A stretch of 64,000 nt of DNA from Cupriavidus sp. YR651 (GTDB lineage Bacteria; Pseudomonadota; Gammaproteobacteria; Burkholderiales; Burkholderiaceae): NCBI RefSeq assembly GCF_900101625.1, contig NZ_FMYZ01000007.1, forward strand, positions 1-64,000, given 5' to 3'. Positions within the stretch are counted from its first letter, which is position 1, and each line of letters starts with the position of its first letter. Position numbers and translations under genes: made by a program. The notes under the pieces were generated by a model. The model searched no databases and was not told where the DNA came from. It was given only the letters and a program-made list of their open reading frames with translations. This document shows, one piece after another, positions 46,908-55,744 of this stretch.

Positions 46908-47986
46908 CAGCCCTTCGCTGGTCACGGCGGGCCAAGGCAATCGTCGCGACTGGCTTCCTCTCTTGCGTCGCCTCATGCTGCGCCCTCCTCGCGGCGCCCA
47001 TCGTGGCGCCCACGATGGCCCACGCCGCTCGTGTGAGCAAGGTCACGCCCTCGCCTGCGCCCGCGGTAGAGCCACTGCGCGTGGCGCTGATTGCAGACGT
47101 GCCGCAGTGGCCCGCCGCCGAGGCGGACACGGCCACGCTGTTCGAGACCATGGCCTCACGCCAGATCGACCTCGTCGTTCACGCCGGCGGCATCAAGGGC
47201 GATACCGAATCCTGCGGGGATGCCGTGCTCGCCGCGCGTCAGCGCGTATTGGACGAGGCGCCTCTGCCCGTAATCTACGTGCCGGGCGAGAACGACTGGG
47301 CCGAATGCCAGAAACCGGTCAACGGACAGTTCGATGCCGTGGAACGGCTCAACCGGTTGCGCGAACTGTTCTTCCCGGTCGATGCCACGCTTGGGCGGCA
47401 AACGCTACCCGTCATCCGGCAGTCGGACCAGGCGCTGTTCCGCAGCTATCGCGAGAATGTCAGGCTGTTGAAGGGCAACGTCCTGCTCGTGGGCCTGAAC
47501 CTGCCAGGCGACAACAACCACTACCGCACGGAAGGCGGTCGCAATGGCGAATTCGAGGATCGCCGCGAAGCCAATCGCCAGTGGCTGGCCCGCGCGTTCT
47601 CCGTCGCGGCACAGCATGGTGTGGCGGGCGTGGTCTTGGTCGCGCACGGCGACCCGCAGTTCGGCAATGGCTGGGAAAAGCGTGGCAAGCCATCGCTGTT
47701 CGACGCCTTCGTGCGGCGCGGCGCGCGCGACGGCTACCTCGAATTCAAGCGTCAGCTACGCGACCTGACAGGCAAGTTCTCGGGGCAGGTATTGCTGGTC
47801 CATGCCGGGGATGGCAGCTTCAGCGTGGACAAGCCCCTGCGCGACGCCGCCGGCAAAGTCGTGGTCAACTTCACGCGCGTGGTGCTGCCAGTAGGATCGC
47901 CGTCGCAATGGACGGAGCTGATGGTGTCGCCCGGTACGAAGTCGGTGTTCCAGGTACGGCTGCAAAACGGTCCCAAGGACAACTGA
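46904..47986 (+). CDS. Exported metallophosphoesterase-like protein
   Basis: A 360-residue protein with an N-terminal signal segment ([22 protein letters not shown]). It has the overall order of a calcineurin-like phosphoesterase: [26 protein letters not shown] and [11 protein letters not shown]. Several usual metal ligands are changed (no Asp-x-His at the first motif; GEND instead of GNHD). It may be inactive or metal-variant. It is translationally coupled to mutS, and a bidirectional terminator follows. The role is unknown; its link to mutS may be only positional. Confidence 0.7.
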   Translation: MTALRWSRRAKAIVATGFLSCVASCCALLAAPIVAPTMAHAARVSKVTPSPAPAVEPLRVALIADVPQWPAAEADTATLFETMASRQIDLVVHAGGIKGDTESCGDAVLAARQRVLDEAPLPVIYVPGENDWAECQKPVNGQFDAVERLNRLRELFFPVDATLGRQTLPVIRQSDQALFRSYRENVRLLKGNVLLVGLNLPGDNNHYRTEGGRNGEFEDRREANRQWLARAFSVAAQHGVAGVVLVAHGDPQFGNGWEKRGKPSLFDAFVRRGARDGYLEFKRQLRDLTGKFSGQVLLVHAGDGSFSVDKPLRDAAGKVVVNFTRVVLPVGSPSQWTELMVSPGTKSVFQVRLQNGPKDN

Positions 47987-48085
47987 ACGCCGAATTGACA
48001 TGGCGTCGCAATGCAACCGGGGCTGAGCCAGACCAAAAGCCGGGCCAGGATAGTCGACAGCGACGCGCCCGACGCAGGCAACAAA

Positions 48086-48122
48086 AAAGCCGGCAAGCTG
48101 TCGGATGACATTTGCCGGCTTT
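48086..48122. terminator. Bidirectional terminator
   Basis: AAAGCCGGCAA and TTGCCGGCTTT form an 11-bp stem with A-rich and T-rich flanks. It lies between convergent ends of the phosphoesterase-like gene and slyD and can serve both. Confidence 0.85.
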
Positions 48123-48194
48123 CTTGTCTGCGACGACCCATCGCAGTAGCGACCCACCGCGAGGGTGGTATCGCATATCGCTCAGAAATTGATG

Positions 48195-48728
48195 TCAGTG
48201 CAGCGTGCGAGGCTTGTCCTCGTCGCCGTCTTCATCTTCGTCGACGACCTCCACACCCGATGCGCCATGCGCATGGCCGTGCTCGACCTCGTCGGCCGTC
48301 GCTTCACGCACTTCCGATACCTTCAGCCAGAAGCGCAGCGCCATGCCTGCCAGCGGGTGGTTGCCATCGAGCACCACCTTGTCCTCGGCCACATCGGTCA
48401 CCGTGTAGATGATGGAGTCGTCATCGTCGCCGTCCTCGGGCACACCCTCGAACTGCATGCCGACTTCCAGCGGCTCCGGAAAGCGGTTACGCGGCTCCAC
48501 CTTCACGAGATCGGCGTCATAGTCGCCAAACGCTTCTTCGGGTTCCAGCTGCAGCTGCGTCTCGAAGCCGGCGTCGTGGCCGTCCAGTGCTTCCTCGATT
48601 TTGGGGAACGTGCCATCATACCCGCCGTGCAAATAGACCATGGGCTCGTCCGACTCTTCAATCAGGTTGCCCTGCGTGTCCGACAGCTTGTACATCACGG
48701 ACACCACCGTGTTCTTAGCGATTTTCAA
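48195..48728 (-). CDS. slyD: FKBP-type peptidyl-prolyl isomerase SlyD
   Basis: I choose TTG at 48728, after GGAGTCAAGAA, because it makes the protein begin KIAKNTVVSVMYKLSD, the family start (177 residues); ATG at 48755 would add nine residues overlapping the divergent gene. FKBP motifs around GGYDGTFPKIEEALDGHDAG and the IF-domain region are clear. The tail is acidic with few His (HGHAHG), shorter than E. coli SlyD. It is a folding helper; metal binding by the tail is likely weak. Confidence 0.92.
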   Translation of the reverse strand: MKIAKNTVVSVMYKLSDTQGNLIEESDEPMVYLHGGYDGTFPKIEEALDGHDAGFETQLQLEPEEAFGDYDADLVKVEPRNRFPEPLEVGMQFEGVPEDGDDDDSIIYTVTDVAEDKVVLDGNHPLAGMALRFWLKVSEVREATADEVEHGHAHGASGVEVVDEDEDGDEDKPRTLH

Positions 48729-48739
48729 TTCTTGACTCC

Positions 48740-49948
48740 ATGAGCGATTCCGCATTATACGCGCAGGCTATGCCTGCGGGACCTGTTGATCCCGACGCGC
48801 CGCTCACGCTGCTCGGGGGCACGACGCCCGCGGCGTTCATGCGTGACATCTGGCACCGCAAACCCTTGCTGATTCGACAGGCAGTGCCTGGAATCGTGCC
48901 ACCAGTGTCGCGGGAAGCGCTTTTCGAACTGGCCGACCACGAGGCCGTCGAGTCCCGGCTGGTGTCGTACTTTCGCAACCGCTGGAAGCTCGAACACGGG
49001 CCGTTCGCCGAAGACAACCTACCGTCACGCAAGACGGGCAAGTGGTCGCTGTTGGTCCAGGGCGTGAACCTGCACAACCAGGCCGCAGCGAACCTGATGA
49101 GCCAGTTCCGCTTCGTCCCCGACGCGCGGCTGGACGATGTGATGATCAGCTATGCCACCGACGGCGGCGGCGTGGGCCCACACTTCGACTCATACGACGT
49201 TTTCCTGCTGCAAGTATCGGGCCGGCGTCGCTGGCGCATTTCGTCACAAACGAAGCTCGACCTGATTCCAGACATGCCGCTGAAGATCCTGTCCGATTTC
49301 ACCTCGGAACAGGAGTGGGTACTCGAGCCCGGCGACATGCTCTATCTGCCGCCACAATATGCGCACGACGGCGTGGCCGAGGGCGAATGCATGACTGCCT
49401 CCATCGGCTTCCGCGCTCCCGCGTACCGGGAACTGGCGGGGCATTTTCTGGCCTGGTTGTCTGAAACGGTGGAAGGCAACGAGGAACTGGATGGCCGCTA
49501 CGCAGACGCAGGCGAGGCCGCCACCTCGCACCCGGCACAGGTGCCCGCAGGGCTCGCGCGCGCCGTGGCCGACCGCCTGCAGGCCATGAAATGGAATGCC
49601 GGCATGGTCTCGGAATTCCTCGGCACACACCTGTCCGAGCCCAAGCAATCTGTCGAATTCGCGGAGGTCGAAGAGATTCCGCTGCGCAAGTATGCGAAGC
49701 TGGCCCAGGCACATGGCGTGGTCCTTGCCCCGGGTTCCATTGCGCTCTACGACCGCACGCATTTCTTCCTCAATGGCGAAGCGTACGAGCCGCCTGCCCC
49801 GCTGGCGAAATGGCTGCGTCGTCTGGCCGATGCGCGACATCTGACGGCCGAGGAGGTGAACGCGTGCGCATCATTGCCAGACCTCATGGAGACATTCCAT
49901 GATTGGACGCTTGAAGGCTGGCTGCAGATCGCACCGGTACGCGTGTAA
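48740..49948 (+). CDS. roxA: Ribosomal protein uL16 3-hydroxylase (YcfD/RoxA type)
   Basis: A 402-residue cupin (JmjC-like) dioxygenase. Iron ligands fit HFDSYDVFLLQ (His-x-Asp) and a distal His in PPQYAHDGVAEG. The opening FMRDIWHRKPLLIRQA is typical. It hydroxylates an Arg of ribosomal protein L16 using 2-oxoglutarate and Fe(II). The C-terminal winged-helix region spans about 290-400. The start lies 11 bases from the slyD TTG on the opposite strand. Confidence 0.93.
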   Translation: MSDSALYAQAMPAGPVDPDAPLTLLGGTTPAAFMRDIWHRKPLLIRQAVPGIVPPVSREALFELADHEAVESRLVSYFRNRWKLEHGPFAEDNLPSRKTGKWSLLVQGVNLHNQAAANLMSQFRFVPDARLDDVMISYATDGGGVGPHFDSYDVFLLQVSGRRRWRISSQTKLDLIPDMPLKILSDFTSEQEWVLEPGDMLYLPPQYAHDGVAEGECMTASIGFRAPAYRELAGHFLAWLSETVEGNEELDGRYADAGEAATSHPAQVPAGLARAVADRLQAMKWNAGMVSEFLGTHLSEPKQSVEFAEVEEIPLRKYAKLAQAHGVVLAPGSIALYDRTHFFLNGEAYEPPAPLAKWLRRLADARHLTAEEVNACASLPDLMETFHDWTLEGWLQIAPVRV

Positions 49949-50007
49949 TAATGCGTAACAAAGAGAACCAGTAAATTTCGACTGTACACAAGGCGGGAAA
50001 ACGCGGA

Positions 50008-50013
50008 TATAAT
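50008..50013 (+). promoter_or_regulatory. -10 box of the repeat lipoprotein gene
   Basis: TATAAT, a perfect -10, with TACACA 17 bases upstream as a weak -35. It is about 135 bases before the ATG at 50149. Confidence 0.55.
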
Positions 50014-50084
50014 CGCCCGCTGGCTAGTACTGTGTACCACTGCATTGTCGGCACCCGGGAGAGCCTCAAATTTGCAGTTCAAGA

Positions 50085-50120
50085 GCGATAATTACCGGTA
50101 ATTATTCATCGCCTGTTTTT
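50085..50120 (+). terminator. Leader hairpin with T-run before the lipoprotein
   Basis: A 14-bp palindrome, AATTACCGGTAATT (50090-50103), is extended by GCGAT/ATCGC to 50112 and followed by CTGTTTTT. It lies inside the presumed leader, so it may end roxA transcripts or attenuate the lipoprotein gene. Confidence 0.4.
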
Positions 50121-50148
50121 CAGTTATTAAAAGTTAAAGGACGAACAA

Positions 50149-50391
50149 ATGAAGAAGTCTCTCCTGATCGCATCCCTGCTGGCTGCTGTTGCCCTGGCCG
50201 CTTGCGGCAAGAAAGAAGAAGCCGCTGCTCCGGCCGCTGACACCGCCGCTCCGGCTGCTGCCGCCCCCGCCGCTGACGCTTCGGCTCCCGCCGCTGCTCC
50301 GGCTGCTGACGCTTCGGCTCCGGCCGCTGCTCCGGCTGCTGACGCCTCGGCTCCGGCCGCTGACGCTTCGGCTCCGGCTGCCAAGCAGTAA
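50149..50391 (+). CDS. Small lipoprotein with Ala/Pro/Ser/Asp repeats
   Basis: An 80-residue lipoprotein. The signal is KKSLLIASLLAAVALAAC with lipidation Cys19. The mature part has a lysine/glutamate start then three repeats of the unit ADASAPAAAP or close variants, encoded by 30-base near-repeats. A strong promoter and terminator suggest high expression. Such proteins may be envelope spacers; no function is known to me. A typical start (AAAGGACGAACAA) precedes the ATG. Confidence 0.85.
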   Translation: MKKSLLIASLLAAVALAACGKKEEAAAPAADTAAPAAAAPAADASAPAAAPAADASAPAAAPAADASAPAADASAPAAKQ

Positions 50392-50406
50392 TCGGATTCG
50401 TCCGAT

Positions 50407-50437
50407 AAAAAAAGCCGACCTTCGGGTCGGCTTTTTT
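50407..50437 (+). terminator. Intrinsic terminator of the lipoprotein gene
   Basis: AAAAAAGCCGACC and GGTCGGCTTTTTT around TTCG: a very strong hairpin with a T-run, sixteen bases after the stop. Confidence 0.92.
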
Positions 50438-50530
50438 ATTTCCGGTGATTTTCTCGGGCACGAACCGGATGCCGTCACTCTCCCTCGGAATCATCCGAGT
50501 CTAATTCGCGCACCCACATACGCGTGTCAT

Positions 50531-51319
50531 TTATCCGCGTACGCGCTGCCAGTTCAGGCCTTCATCCTGGTCTGCAATCAGAATGTCGTCGAGCGTCGCA
50601 CCGAGCACCGCTGCCAACGCACCAGCCGCCAGCTCACGTGTGTTGTTCTGCCGACTCAGATGCGCGGCCACCACACGCGTCAACTGCGTGTGCGCCACTT
50701 GCGACAGGATGCTTGCCGCCACCTCGTTTGCCAAGTGCCCGAAATCCCCCCCGATACGACGCTTCAACGAATACGGATAGGCCGAATTGCGCAGCATCTC
50801 CCGGTCGTGATTGCACTCGAGCACCAGCGCGTGGACGCCGGCCAGCCGTGCCGTGACATATGGCGTCTCCATACCGGCATCAGTCAGGACGCCAAGCACA
50901 GCGTCGCCATCCGACAGCACGAACTGTAGCGGCTCGCGTGCATCGTGGGGCACGGTGTATGGCCGGATCTGCAGTCCGCCGATCTCGAAGGCATGGTCGG
51001 CGCAACACACCCGCACATCGGCCGCATCGGCACCACGCATATGCGACGTCGCCAGCCACGTACCATGACTGGTGTGAACAGGAAGCTTGTGACGCGCGGC
51101 GAACGCGTAGGCGGAACCAACATGGTCGCCATGCTCATGCGTGACGAGCACGGCGTCGAGCTGGTCAGGCGCGACACCGAGGCGCTCCAGCCGTCGTGCG
51201 GTTTCGCGAATTCCGAAGCCGCAATCGAGCAATACGCGGGTGACGGTGGTGCCGTCGGCAGCCTCGATCAGCAACGAATTGCCCTCGCTGCCGCTGCCCA
51301 AAAAAGCAAAGCGCATCAT
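50531..51319 (-). CDS. MBL-fold metallohydrolase (YycJ/WalJ-like)
   Basis: I use the ATG at 51319 (262 residues; the next codon is also ATG); the frame runs 48 codons upstream into bamC-side sequence. The metallo-beta-lactamase motif is VTHEHGDHVGS, with LGSGSEGNS at the start and LECNHDREML near the end. It resembles the DNA-processing or RNase-like MBL family around WalJ. Function in this family is poorly defined. It lies 70 bases downstream of bamC on the same strand. Confidence 0.88.
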   Translation of the reverse strand: MMRFAFLGSGSEGNSLLIEAADGTTVTRVLLDCGFGIRETARRLERLGVAPDQLDAVLVTHEHGDHVGSAYAFAARHKLPVHTSHGTWLATSHMRGADAADVRVCCADHAFEIGGLQIRPYTVPHDAREPLQFVLSDGDAVLGVLTDAGMETPYVTARLAGVHALVLECNHDREMLRNSAYPYSLKRRIGGDFGHLANEVAASILSQVAHTQLTRVVAAHLSRQNNTRELAAGALAAVLGATLDDILIADQDEGLNWQRVRG

Positions 51320-51389
51320 TGATGCGCTCGCTGGGTGTGGCCCCCGACGGCCAGCGCCGTCGGGACCCTCTGACTGCGAAGGAAAAGCA

Positions 51390-52637
51390 TCAGTGGAGTT
51401 GCTCGTCCAGCAGGGAAAGAATGCGCTTGCCGATCTCGGAGTTGTCCGGCTGGCCGGCATCATTCTGCACGGTCACCGTGGTGCCCGTGCCGTTGCCCTT
51501 CAGCGCCACGCGATACTTCTTCGCGGTCTTGCCGTCGTTGGGCTTGGTGAACAGCTTCGAGAAGAAACCGCGGTCGTCCACGTTGGCACGCGGATCAACG
51601 TAGCGGACGTAGTACAGGCCCTGGGCGCGGTCGCGATCTTCCACCGTGAAGTTGACGCGATCGAGCGACAGCCCGACCGAACGCCACGCGCGGTCGAACG
51701 GTTCCGGCAGTTGCAGCGCCGGCGCGCCGTTGACCTGGGCCAGGAACGACTTGCTGCTGTCGGTCGACGATGCCGCACCGGTCGCGGCGGCGGCACCGAT
51801 GCCCGTGGGAGCATTGCCCGCCGGCGCGTCGGCAGCGGCGACGCCTGCCGGCGCCGGGTTCTTGGCCATCTTGTCGGCCTGATCCTTCTGCACGCCAAGG
51901 CGCTGCGCCAGGCGCGACAGGAATTCGGCTTCGAGTTCGGGATCGGCCGGACGCGGCGTCCAGACGGTGTTGGACTTGTCGATGCCCGTCAGTTGTTCCT
52001 GAGCGCCACGGTGGCTGATGAACACCTCCAGCTGGCCGTTCTGCGAACGTTCCACACGGGTACGGAACTTGTCACGCTCGGACGTCGAGTACAGGCCATC
52101 GAACACCTTGCCGATCGTATTGCGGATGATGTCCTGCGGAATCTTGGCGCGGTTTTCCGCCCAATCCGTTTCCATGATGCCGGTCTCGGGCGAGTCCTGC
52201 ACCAGCAGGAAACCGGACTCCTGCCAGAAACCGCGCAGCGACTGCCACAACTGGTCGGCACGCATGCCGTTGCCGATGACGAGCCAGCGTTGATTGCCAT
52301 CGCGCTCCATGCGAATGCCCTGCGAAGAGGGCAGGACGTTTTCGGAGGGGCTGGCCTCGCGGGTCTTGTTGGCCTGGCTGTAGTTCGACAGCGTGGACGT
52401 GCCGGCGGCGTCGGGCACCGTGTAACGGCGGTCGCCTTCCAGCTTGGTCAGGTCCGGCGGAATATCCAGCGAAGCAGTCTTCTTGCCCTGGGACTTGTAG
52501 TCGATCTTGTCCGGCTGCATGGCCTCGTTGATGCTGCCGCAGCCGGCGATCAGGGTCATGGCCAGCACGGGCGCGACCACGGCGGCACGGCGAACTTGGG
52601 TCGCGCCGCGACGGTTAAGCTTCTGTTTCATTGACAC
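51390..52637 (-). CDS. bamC: Outer membrane protein assembly factor BamC
   Basis: A 415-residue lipoprotein with the lipobox LIAGC (Cys33). It has the BamC N-terminal lasso segment and two helix-grip domains (about 85-215 and 290-415), separated by an Ala/Gly/Pro-rich linker (about 240-285). It is part of the BAM complex that inserts beta-barrel proteins. It is downstream of dapA by 58 bases, the usual order dapA–bamC. The longer linker is a Cupriavidus-type feature and is my inference. Confidence 0.94.
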   Translation of the reverse strand: MSMKQKLNRRGATQVRRAAVVAPVLAMTLIAGCGSINEAMQPDKIDYKSQGKKTASLDIPPDLTKLEGDRRYTVPDAAGTSTLSNYSQANKTREASPSENVLPSSQGIRMERDGNQRWLVIGNGMRADQLWQSLRGFWQESGFLLVQDSPETGIMETDWAENRAKIPQDIIRNTIGKVFDGLYSTSERDKFRTRVERSQNGQLEVFISHRGAQEQLTGIDKSNTVWTPRPADPELEAEFLSRLAQRLGVQKDQADKMAKNPAPAGVAAADAPAGNAPTGIGAAAATGAASSTDSSKSFLAQVNGAPALQLPEPFDRAWRSVGLSLDRVNFTVEDRDRAQGLYYVRYVDPRANVDDRGFFSKLFTKPNDGKTAKKYRVALKGNGTGTTVTVQNDAGQPDNSEIGKRILSLLDEQLH

Positions 52638-52695
52638 GTAATCCTGGTTTCAAGAAGTCGGCGAGTTGCCGCGGTTCAGCCGGAAAGGTTGGAGA

Positions 52696-53580
52696 TCAGG
52701 CAAGCAGGCCGGCGGCGGCAAGCGCGCGGCGCACGGTGTCGTACTGCGACTCCGCCAGCGGGGTCAGCGGCAGGCGGATACCGCCTTCCATCTTGCCCAT
52801 CTGTTGCAGCGCCCACTTCACCGGGATCGGGTTCGCCTCGACAAACATGGCGCGGTTCAGGTCGATCAGCTCCATGTGCAGGCGCCGGGCCGTGACGACG
52901 TCGCCCTTGAGCGCGGCGACGCACATCTCGTGCATCTTGCGCGGAGCCACGTTCGCGGTGACCGAGATATTGCCCTGGCCGCCCAGCAGGATCAGCGCAA
53001 CAGCGGTGGGGTCGTCGCCGCTGTAGATGGCAAAGCCTTCCGGCGCGCCCTTGATCAGTTGCGCAGCCCGGTCGATATTGCCGGTGGCTTCCTTGACGCC
53101 GACGATGCCCGGCACTTGCGCCAGACGCAGGATGGTGTCGTTGTTCATGTCCGCGACCGTACGGCCGGGGACGTTATACAGCAGCACGGGCAGGTCCACG
53201 GCTTCCGCGATGGTGCGGAAATGGCGGTACATCCCTTCCTGGGTCGGCTTGTTGTAGTACGGAACGACCTGCAGCGACGCATCGGCGCCCACCTTCTTGG
53301 CGAAGGCGGTCAATTCGATCGCCTCGCGGGTGGAATTGCCGCCGGTGCCGGCGATGATCGGGATCCGCTTGGCGGATTGCTCGACAGCCACGCGGATGAG
53401 CTCGCAATGCTCATCCACGTTGACGGTCGGCGATTCGCCGGTGGTCCCGACGATCACGATGCCATCGGTGCCTTCCGCCGCGTGCCAGTCGATGAGGGCG
53501 CGCAGGGCCGGATAATCCAGGCTGCCATCCTCATGCATCGGGGTGACGATGGCCACGATGCTGCCGGTAATCTGTGTCAT
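52696..53580 (-). CDS. dapA: 4-hydroxy-tetrahydrodipicolinate synthase
   Basis: A 294-residue DapA. The Schiff-base lysine lies in [10 protein letters not shown], the aldol-loop Tyr in LLYNVPGRT, and the substrate site in [10 protein letters not shown]. It condenses pyruvate and aspartate semialdehyde in lysine and peptidoglycan synthesis. It has a standard length. It leads the dapA–bamC–MBL run. The upstream 154 bases hold the promoter. Confidence 0.97.
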   Translation of the reverse strand: MTQITGSIVAIVTPMHEDGSLDYPALRALIDWHAAEGTDGIVIVGTTGESPTVNVDEHCELIRVAVEQSAKRIPIIAGTGGNSTREAIELTAFAKKVGADASLQVVPYYNKPTQEGMYRHFRTIAEAVDLPVLLYNVPGRTVADMNNDTILRLAQVPGIVGVKEATGNIDRAAQLIKGAPEGFAIYSGDDPTAVALILLGGQGNISVTANVAPRKMHEMCVAALKGDVVTARRLHMELIDLNRAMFVEANPIPVKWALQQMGKMEGGIRLPLTPLAESQYDTVRRALAAAGLLA

Positions 53581-53734
53581 AGCTCAGGGAACTCGGAAAA
53601 TCGAATAAACGGGATTGTACCGGAACCGTCAGCCGCTCCGGACACCCCCGGGATGAGGGAAAACGTCTAATTTATCAACGTGTGAAGCGCCCTCCCCGCT
53701 GACGGCCGTCTGCGCCGCCGGGTGGGCATGGCAC

Positions 53735-54316
53735 CTACCCCAGGCCGGGCAGCCGGTAACGTGGCGGGGCGGTCTCGCCGGCGGGGCCGGTTTCCTCGCG
53801 CACGGCGCACATCCGCTGGACGAACGCCGTTTTCGGCACTTCCAGCGTGCCGTCCTCGTAACCCACTACCCGCAGCGCACCGTGCGCCACGTCGAGCAAC
53901 TCGCCCGGGCGGAGCAGAAAATCCGGCCGGGACGGCTTGCCGACGGTTTCGTTACCAAATGAAAAAGTCTCGTACAGCAGCACGCCGCCGGGGGCCAGCG
54001 CCTCGAGCAAGTGCGGCCAGAGGGGCCGGTGCAAATAATTGGTCACCACGATGGCGTCGAACCGCCCGACACCGGCCAGCGGCCAGGCGCCCTGCTCAAG
54101 GTCCTCCACCCGGCCTTCAACCCCCGCTGGCAGCCCTCGCACGGCCTCCGCATCACGGTCGACGGCCAGCACCTGGAATCCCTGCCCGGCCAGCCAGACG
54201 GCATGGCGACCGCTGCCGCACGCGAGGTCGAGCACGCGTCCACCCGGACGGATCAGGTGGGCCCAGCGGGTAATCCAGGTCGATGGCGCGGCCAGTGGCG
54301 GATGGATCAGGGTCAT
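53735..54316 (-). CDS. Class I SAM-dependent methyltransferase
   Basis: From the ATG at 54316 the protein has 193 residues; a GTG ten codons upstream is also open. Motif I is VLDLACGSGRHAVWLAGQG (given in part), followed by VLAVDRD and FDAIVVTNYLHRP. It resembles TehB-like methyltransferases. The substrate is unknown. It lies 45 bases after the site-2 protease gene on the same strand, in a row of five minus-strand genes. Confidence 0.8.
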   Translation of the reverse strand: MTLIHPPLAAPSTWITRWAHLIRPGGRVLDLACGSGRHAVWLAGQGFQVLAVDRDAEAVRGLPAGVEGRVEDLEQGAWPLAGVGRFDAIVVTNYLHRPLWPHLLEALAPGGVLLYETFSFGNETVGKPSRPDFLLRPGELLDVAHGALRVVGYEDGTLEVPKTAFVQRMCAVREETGPAGETAPPRYRLPGLG

Positions 54317-54361
54317 GCGGAAAGTGAAATCAGGGCGTCGAGCCACACGCGGCGGGCGAGG

Positions 54362-55027
54362 TCACTGCAGCACCAGCAGGATGGGCCGCAACATCAGTTC
54401 AACGATGGCGTACAGGCCGTTGACAACCGGACGCATCCAGATCTTGGTAATCACGCCGGCAGCCACCAGCGCCAGCACGACGAAAATGCCGTACGGCTCG
54501 ATCCGGCCGACGGCCGCGGCCACCCGCTGCGGCAGGAAGGCCGTCAGCACCCGTCCACCGTCGAGCGGCGGAATCGGGAACAGGTTGAAGGCGGCCACCA
54601 CCAGGTTGACCAGCACGCCGGCGCGGGCCATCTCGCCCCAGAACGGCTCCTGCACACGCGCCCAGGCCAGCCCGATGGCCACCAGTGCCCAGACAAAGGC
54701 CTGCACGAGGTTGCTGGCGGGGCCGGCCAGCGCCACCCACATACCATGCCAGCGCGGGTTGCGCAGGTGGCTGAACACCACGGGCACCGGCTTGGCAAAG
54801 CCGAAGACGAACTGGCCGGCGGTCAGGAAATACAGCAGCAGCGGAACGGCGATGGTGCCGATCGGATCGACGTGGCGCACCGGGTTGAGGCTGACTCGCC
54901 CCAGCAGGTAGGCCGTGTTGTCGCCGAAAAACCTGGCCACGTAGCCGTGCGCGGCTTCGTGCAGCGTAATGGCGAACAGGACAGGCAGGGCGTAGACCGC
55001 AACGGTCTGGATAAGGGAGGAATCCAT
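54362..55027 (-). CDS. Site-2 protease family zinc metalloprotease
   Basis: From the ATG at 55027 (221 residues) there are several membrane segments. The zinc motif HEAAH lies near residue 22-26 and the second motif is NLFPIPPLDGGR. It belongs to the short intramembrane S2P group without a PDZ domain. Its substrate is unknown. It lies between a YciO-like gene and a methyltransferase. Confidence 0.88.
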   Translation of the reverse strand: MDSSLIQTVAVYALPVLFAITLHEAAHGYVARFFGDNTAYLLGRVSLNPVRHVDPIGTIAVPLLLYFLTAGQFVFGFAKPVPVVFSHLRNPRWHGMWVALAGPASNLVQAFVWALVAIGLAWARVQEPFWGEMARAGVLVNLVVAAFNLFPIPPLDGGRVLTAFLPQRVAAAVGRIEPYGIFVVLALVAAGVITKIWMRPVVNGLYAIVELMLRPILLVLQ

Positions 55028-55075
55028 GCGGCCTATTCTACCGAGCAACCGCGCCGTCGGGCTGTCCGGTTTGTG

Positions 55076-55711
55076 TCAAAGCGTGGCCTCCAGCCCAAAA
55101 CGTTCCACATCGCCACGGCCGGCGCGTACCAGCTCCGGCTCCCCGCTGGTCAGGTCGATCACGGTCGTCGGCTGCGCCGGGGCCGGACCGCCACACACCA
55201 CGAGGTCGAGCTGCTTTTCCAGCCGGGCGCGGATCTCCGCCGGGTCGTTCATCGGCGCTTCGTCGCCTGGCATCTGCAGCGTGGCGGAAATCAGCGGCTG
55301 GCCCAGTTCCGCCAGCAGCGCCAGCGGAATGGCGTGGTCCGGCACCCGCACACCGATGGTCTTGCGTGCCGGGTGCGACAGACGCCGCGGCACTTCCTTG
55401 GTCGCTTCCAGGATGAAGACGTATGGCCCCGGCGTGGCGCCCTTGATCCAGCGGTACTGGCGGTTGTCCACGCGCGCGAAGTTGCCAAGCTCGGACAGGT
55501 CGCTGCACATCAGGGTGAGGTGATGCCGGTCGTCGATGCCGCGCAGCCGGCGCAGGCGTTCCACGGCGGTTTTATCGTCCAGCGGGCAGGCCAGCGCATA
55601 GCTGGAATCCGTGGGCAGCGCGATCAGACCGCCCTGGCGGACGATCTGCGAGGCCTGCTTGATGAGCCGTGCCTGCGGATTTTCGGGATGGATCTCGAAG
55701 TACTGGGACAT
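55076..55711 (-). CDS. YciO/Sua5-type threonylcarbamoyl-AMP synthase family protein
   Basis: A 211-residue YrdC-fold protein (PTDSSYALACPLDD; GVRVPDHAIPL; SATLQMPGDEAP). The short form without the Sua5 C-terminal domain fits the YciO group better than TsaC. It would bind threonylcarbamoyl-AMP-type nucleotides; its role may be close to t6A synthesis or something else. It is 33 bases after the PHP gene end on the same strand. Confidence 0.8.
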   Translation of the reverse strand: MSQYFEIHPENPQARLIKQASQIVRQGGLIALPTDSSYALACPLDDKTAVERLRRLRGIDDRHHLTLMCSDLSELGNFARVDNRQYRWIKGATPGPYVFILEATKEVPRRLSHPARKTIGVRVPDHAIPLALLAELGQPLISATLQMPGDEAPMNDPAEIRARLEKQLDLVVCGGPAPAQPTTVIDLTSGEPELVRAGRGDVERFGLEATL

Positions 55712-55744
55712 GAGGCGCGGATATCGTAAAGGGAAAGCCCGGAC

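Noticed and set aside
50250-50390. CRISPR-like or regulatory repeats
   Set aside because: The repeats are coding, in frame, without spacers; they are a low-complexity Ala/Pro protein.
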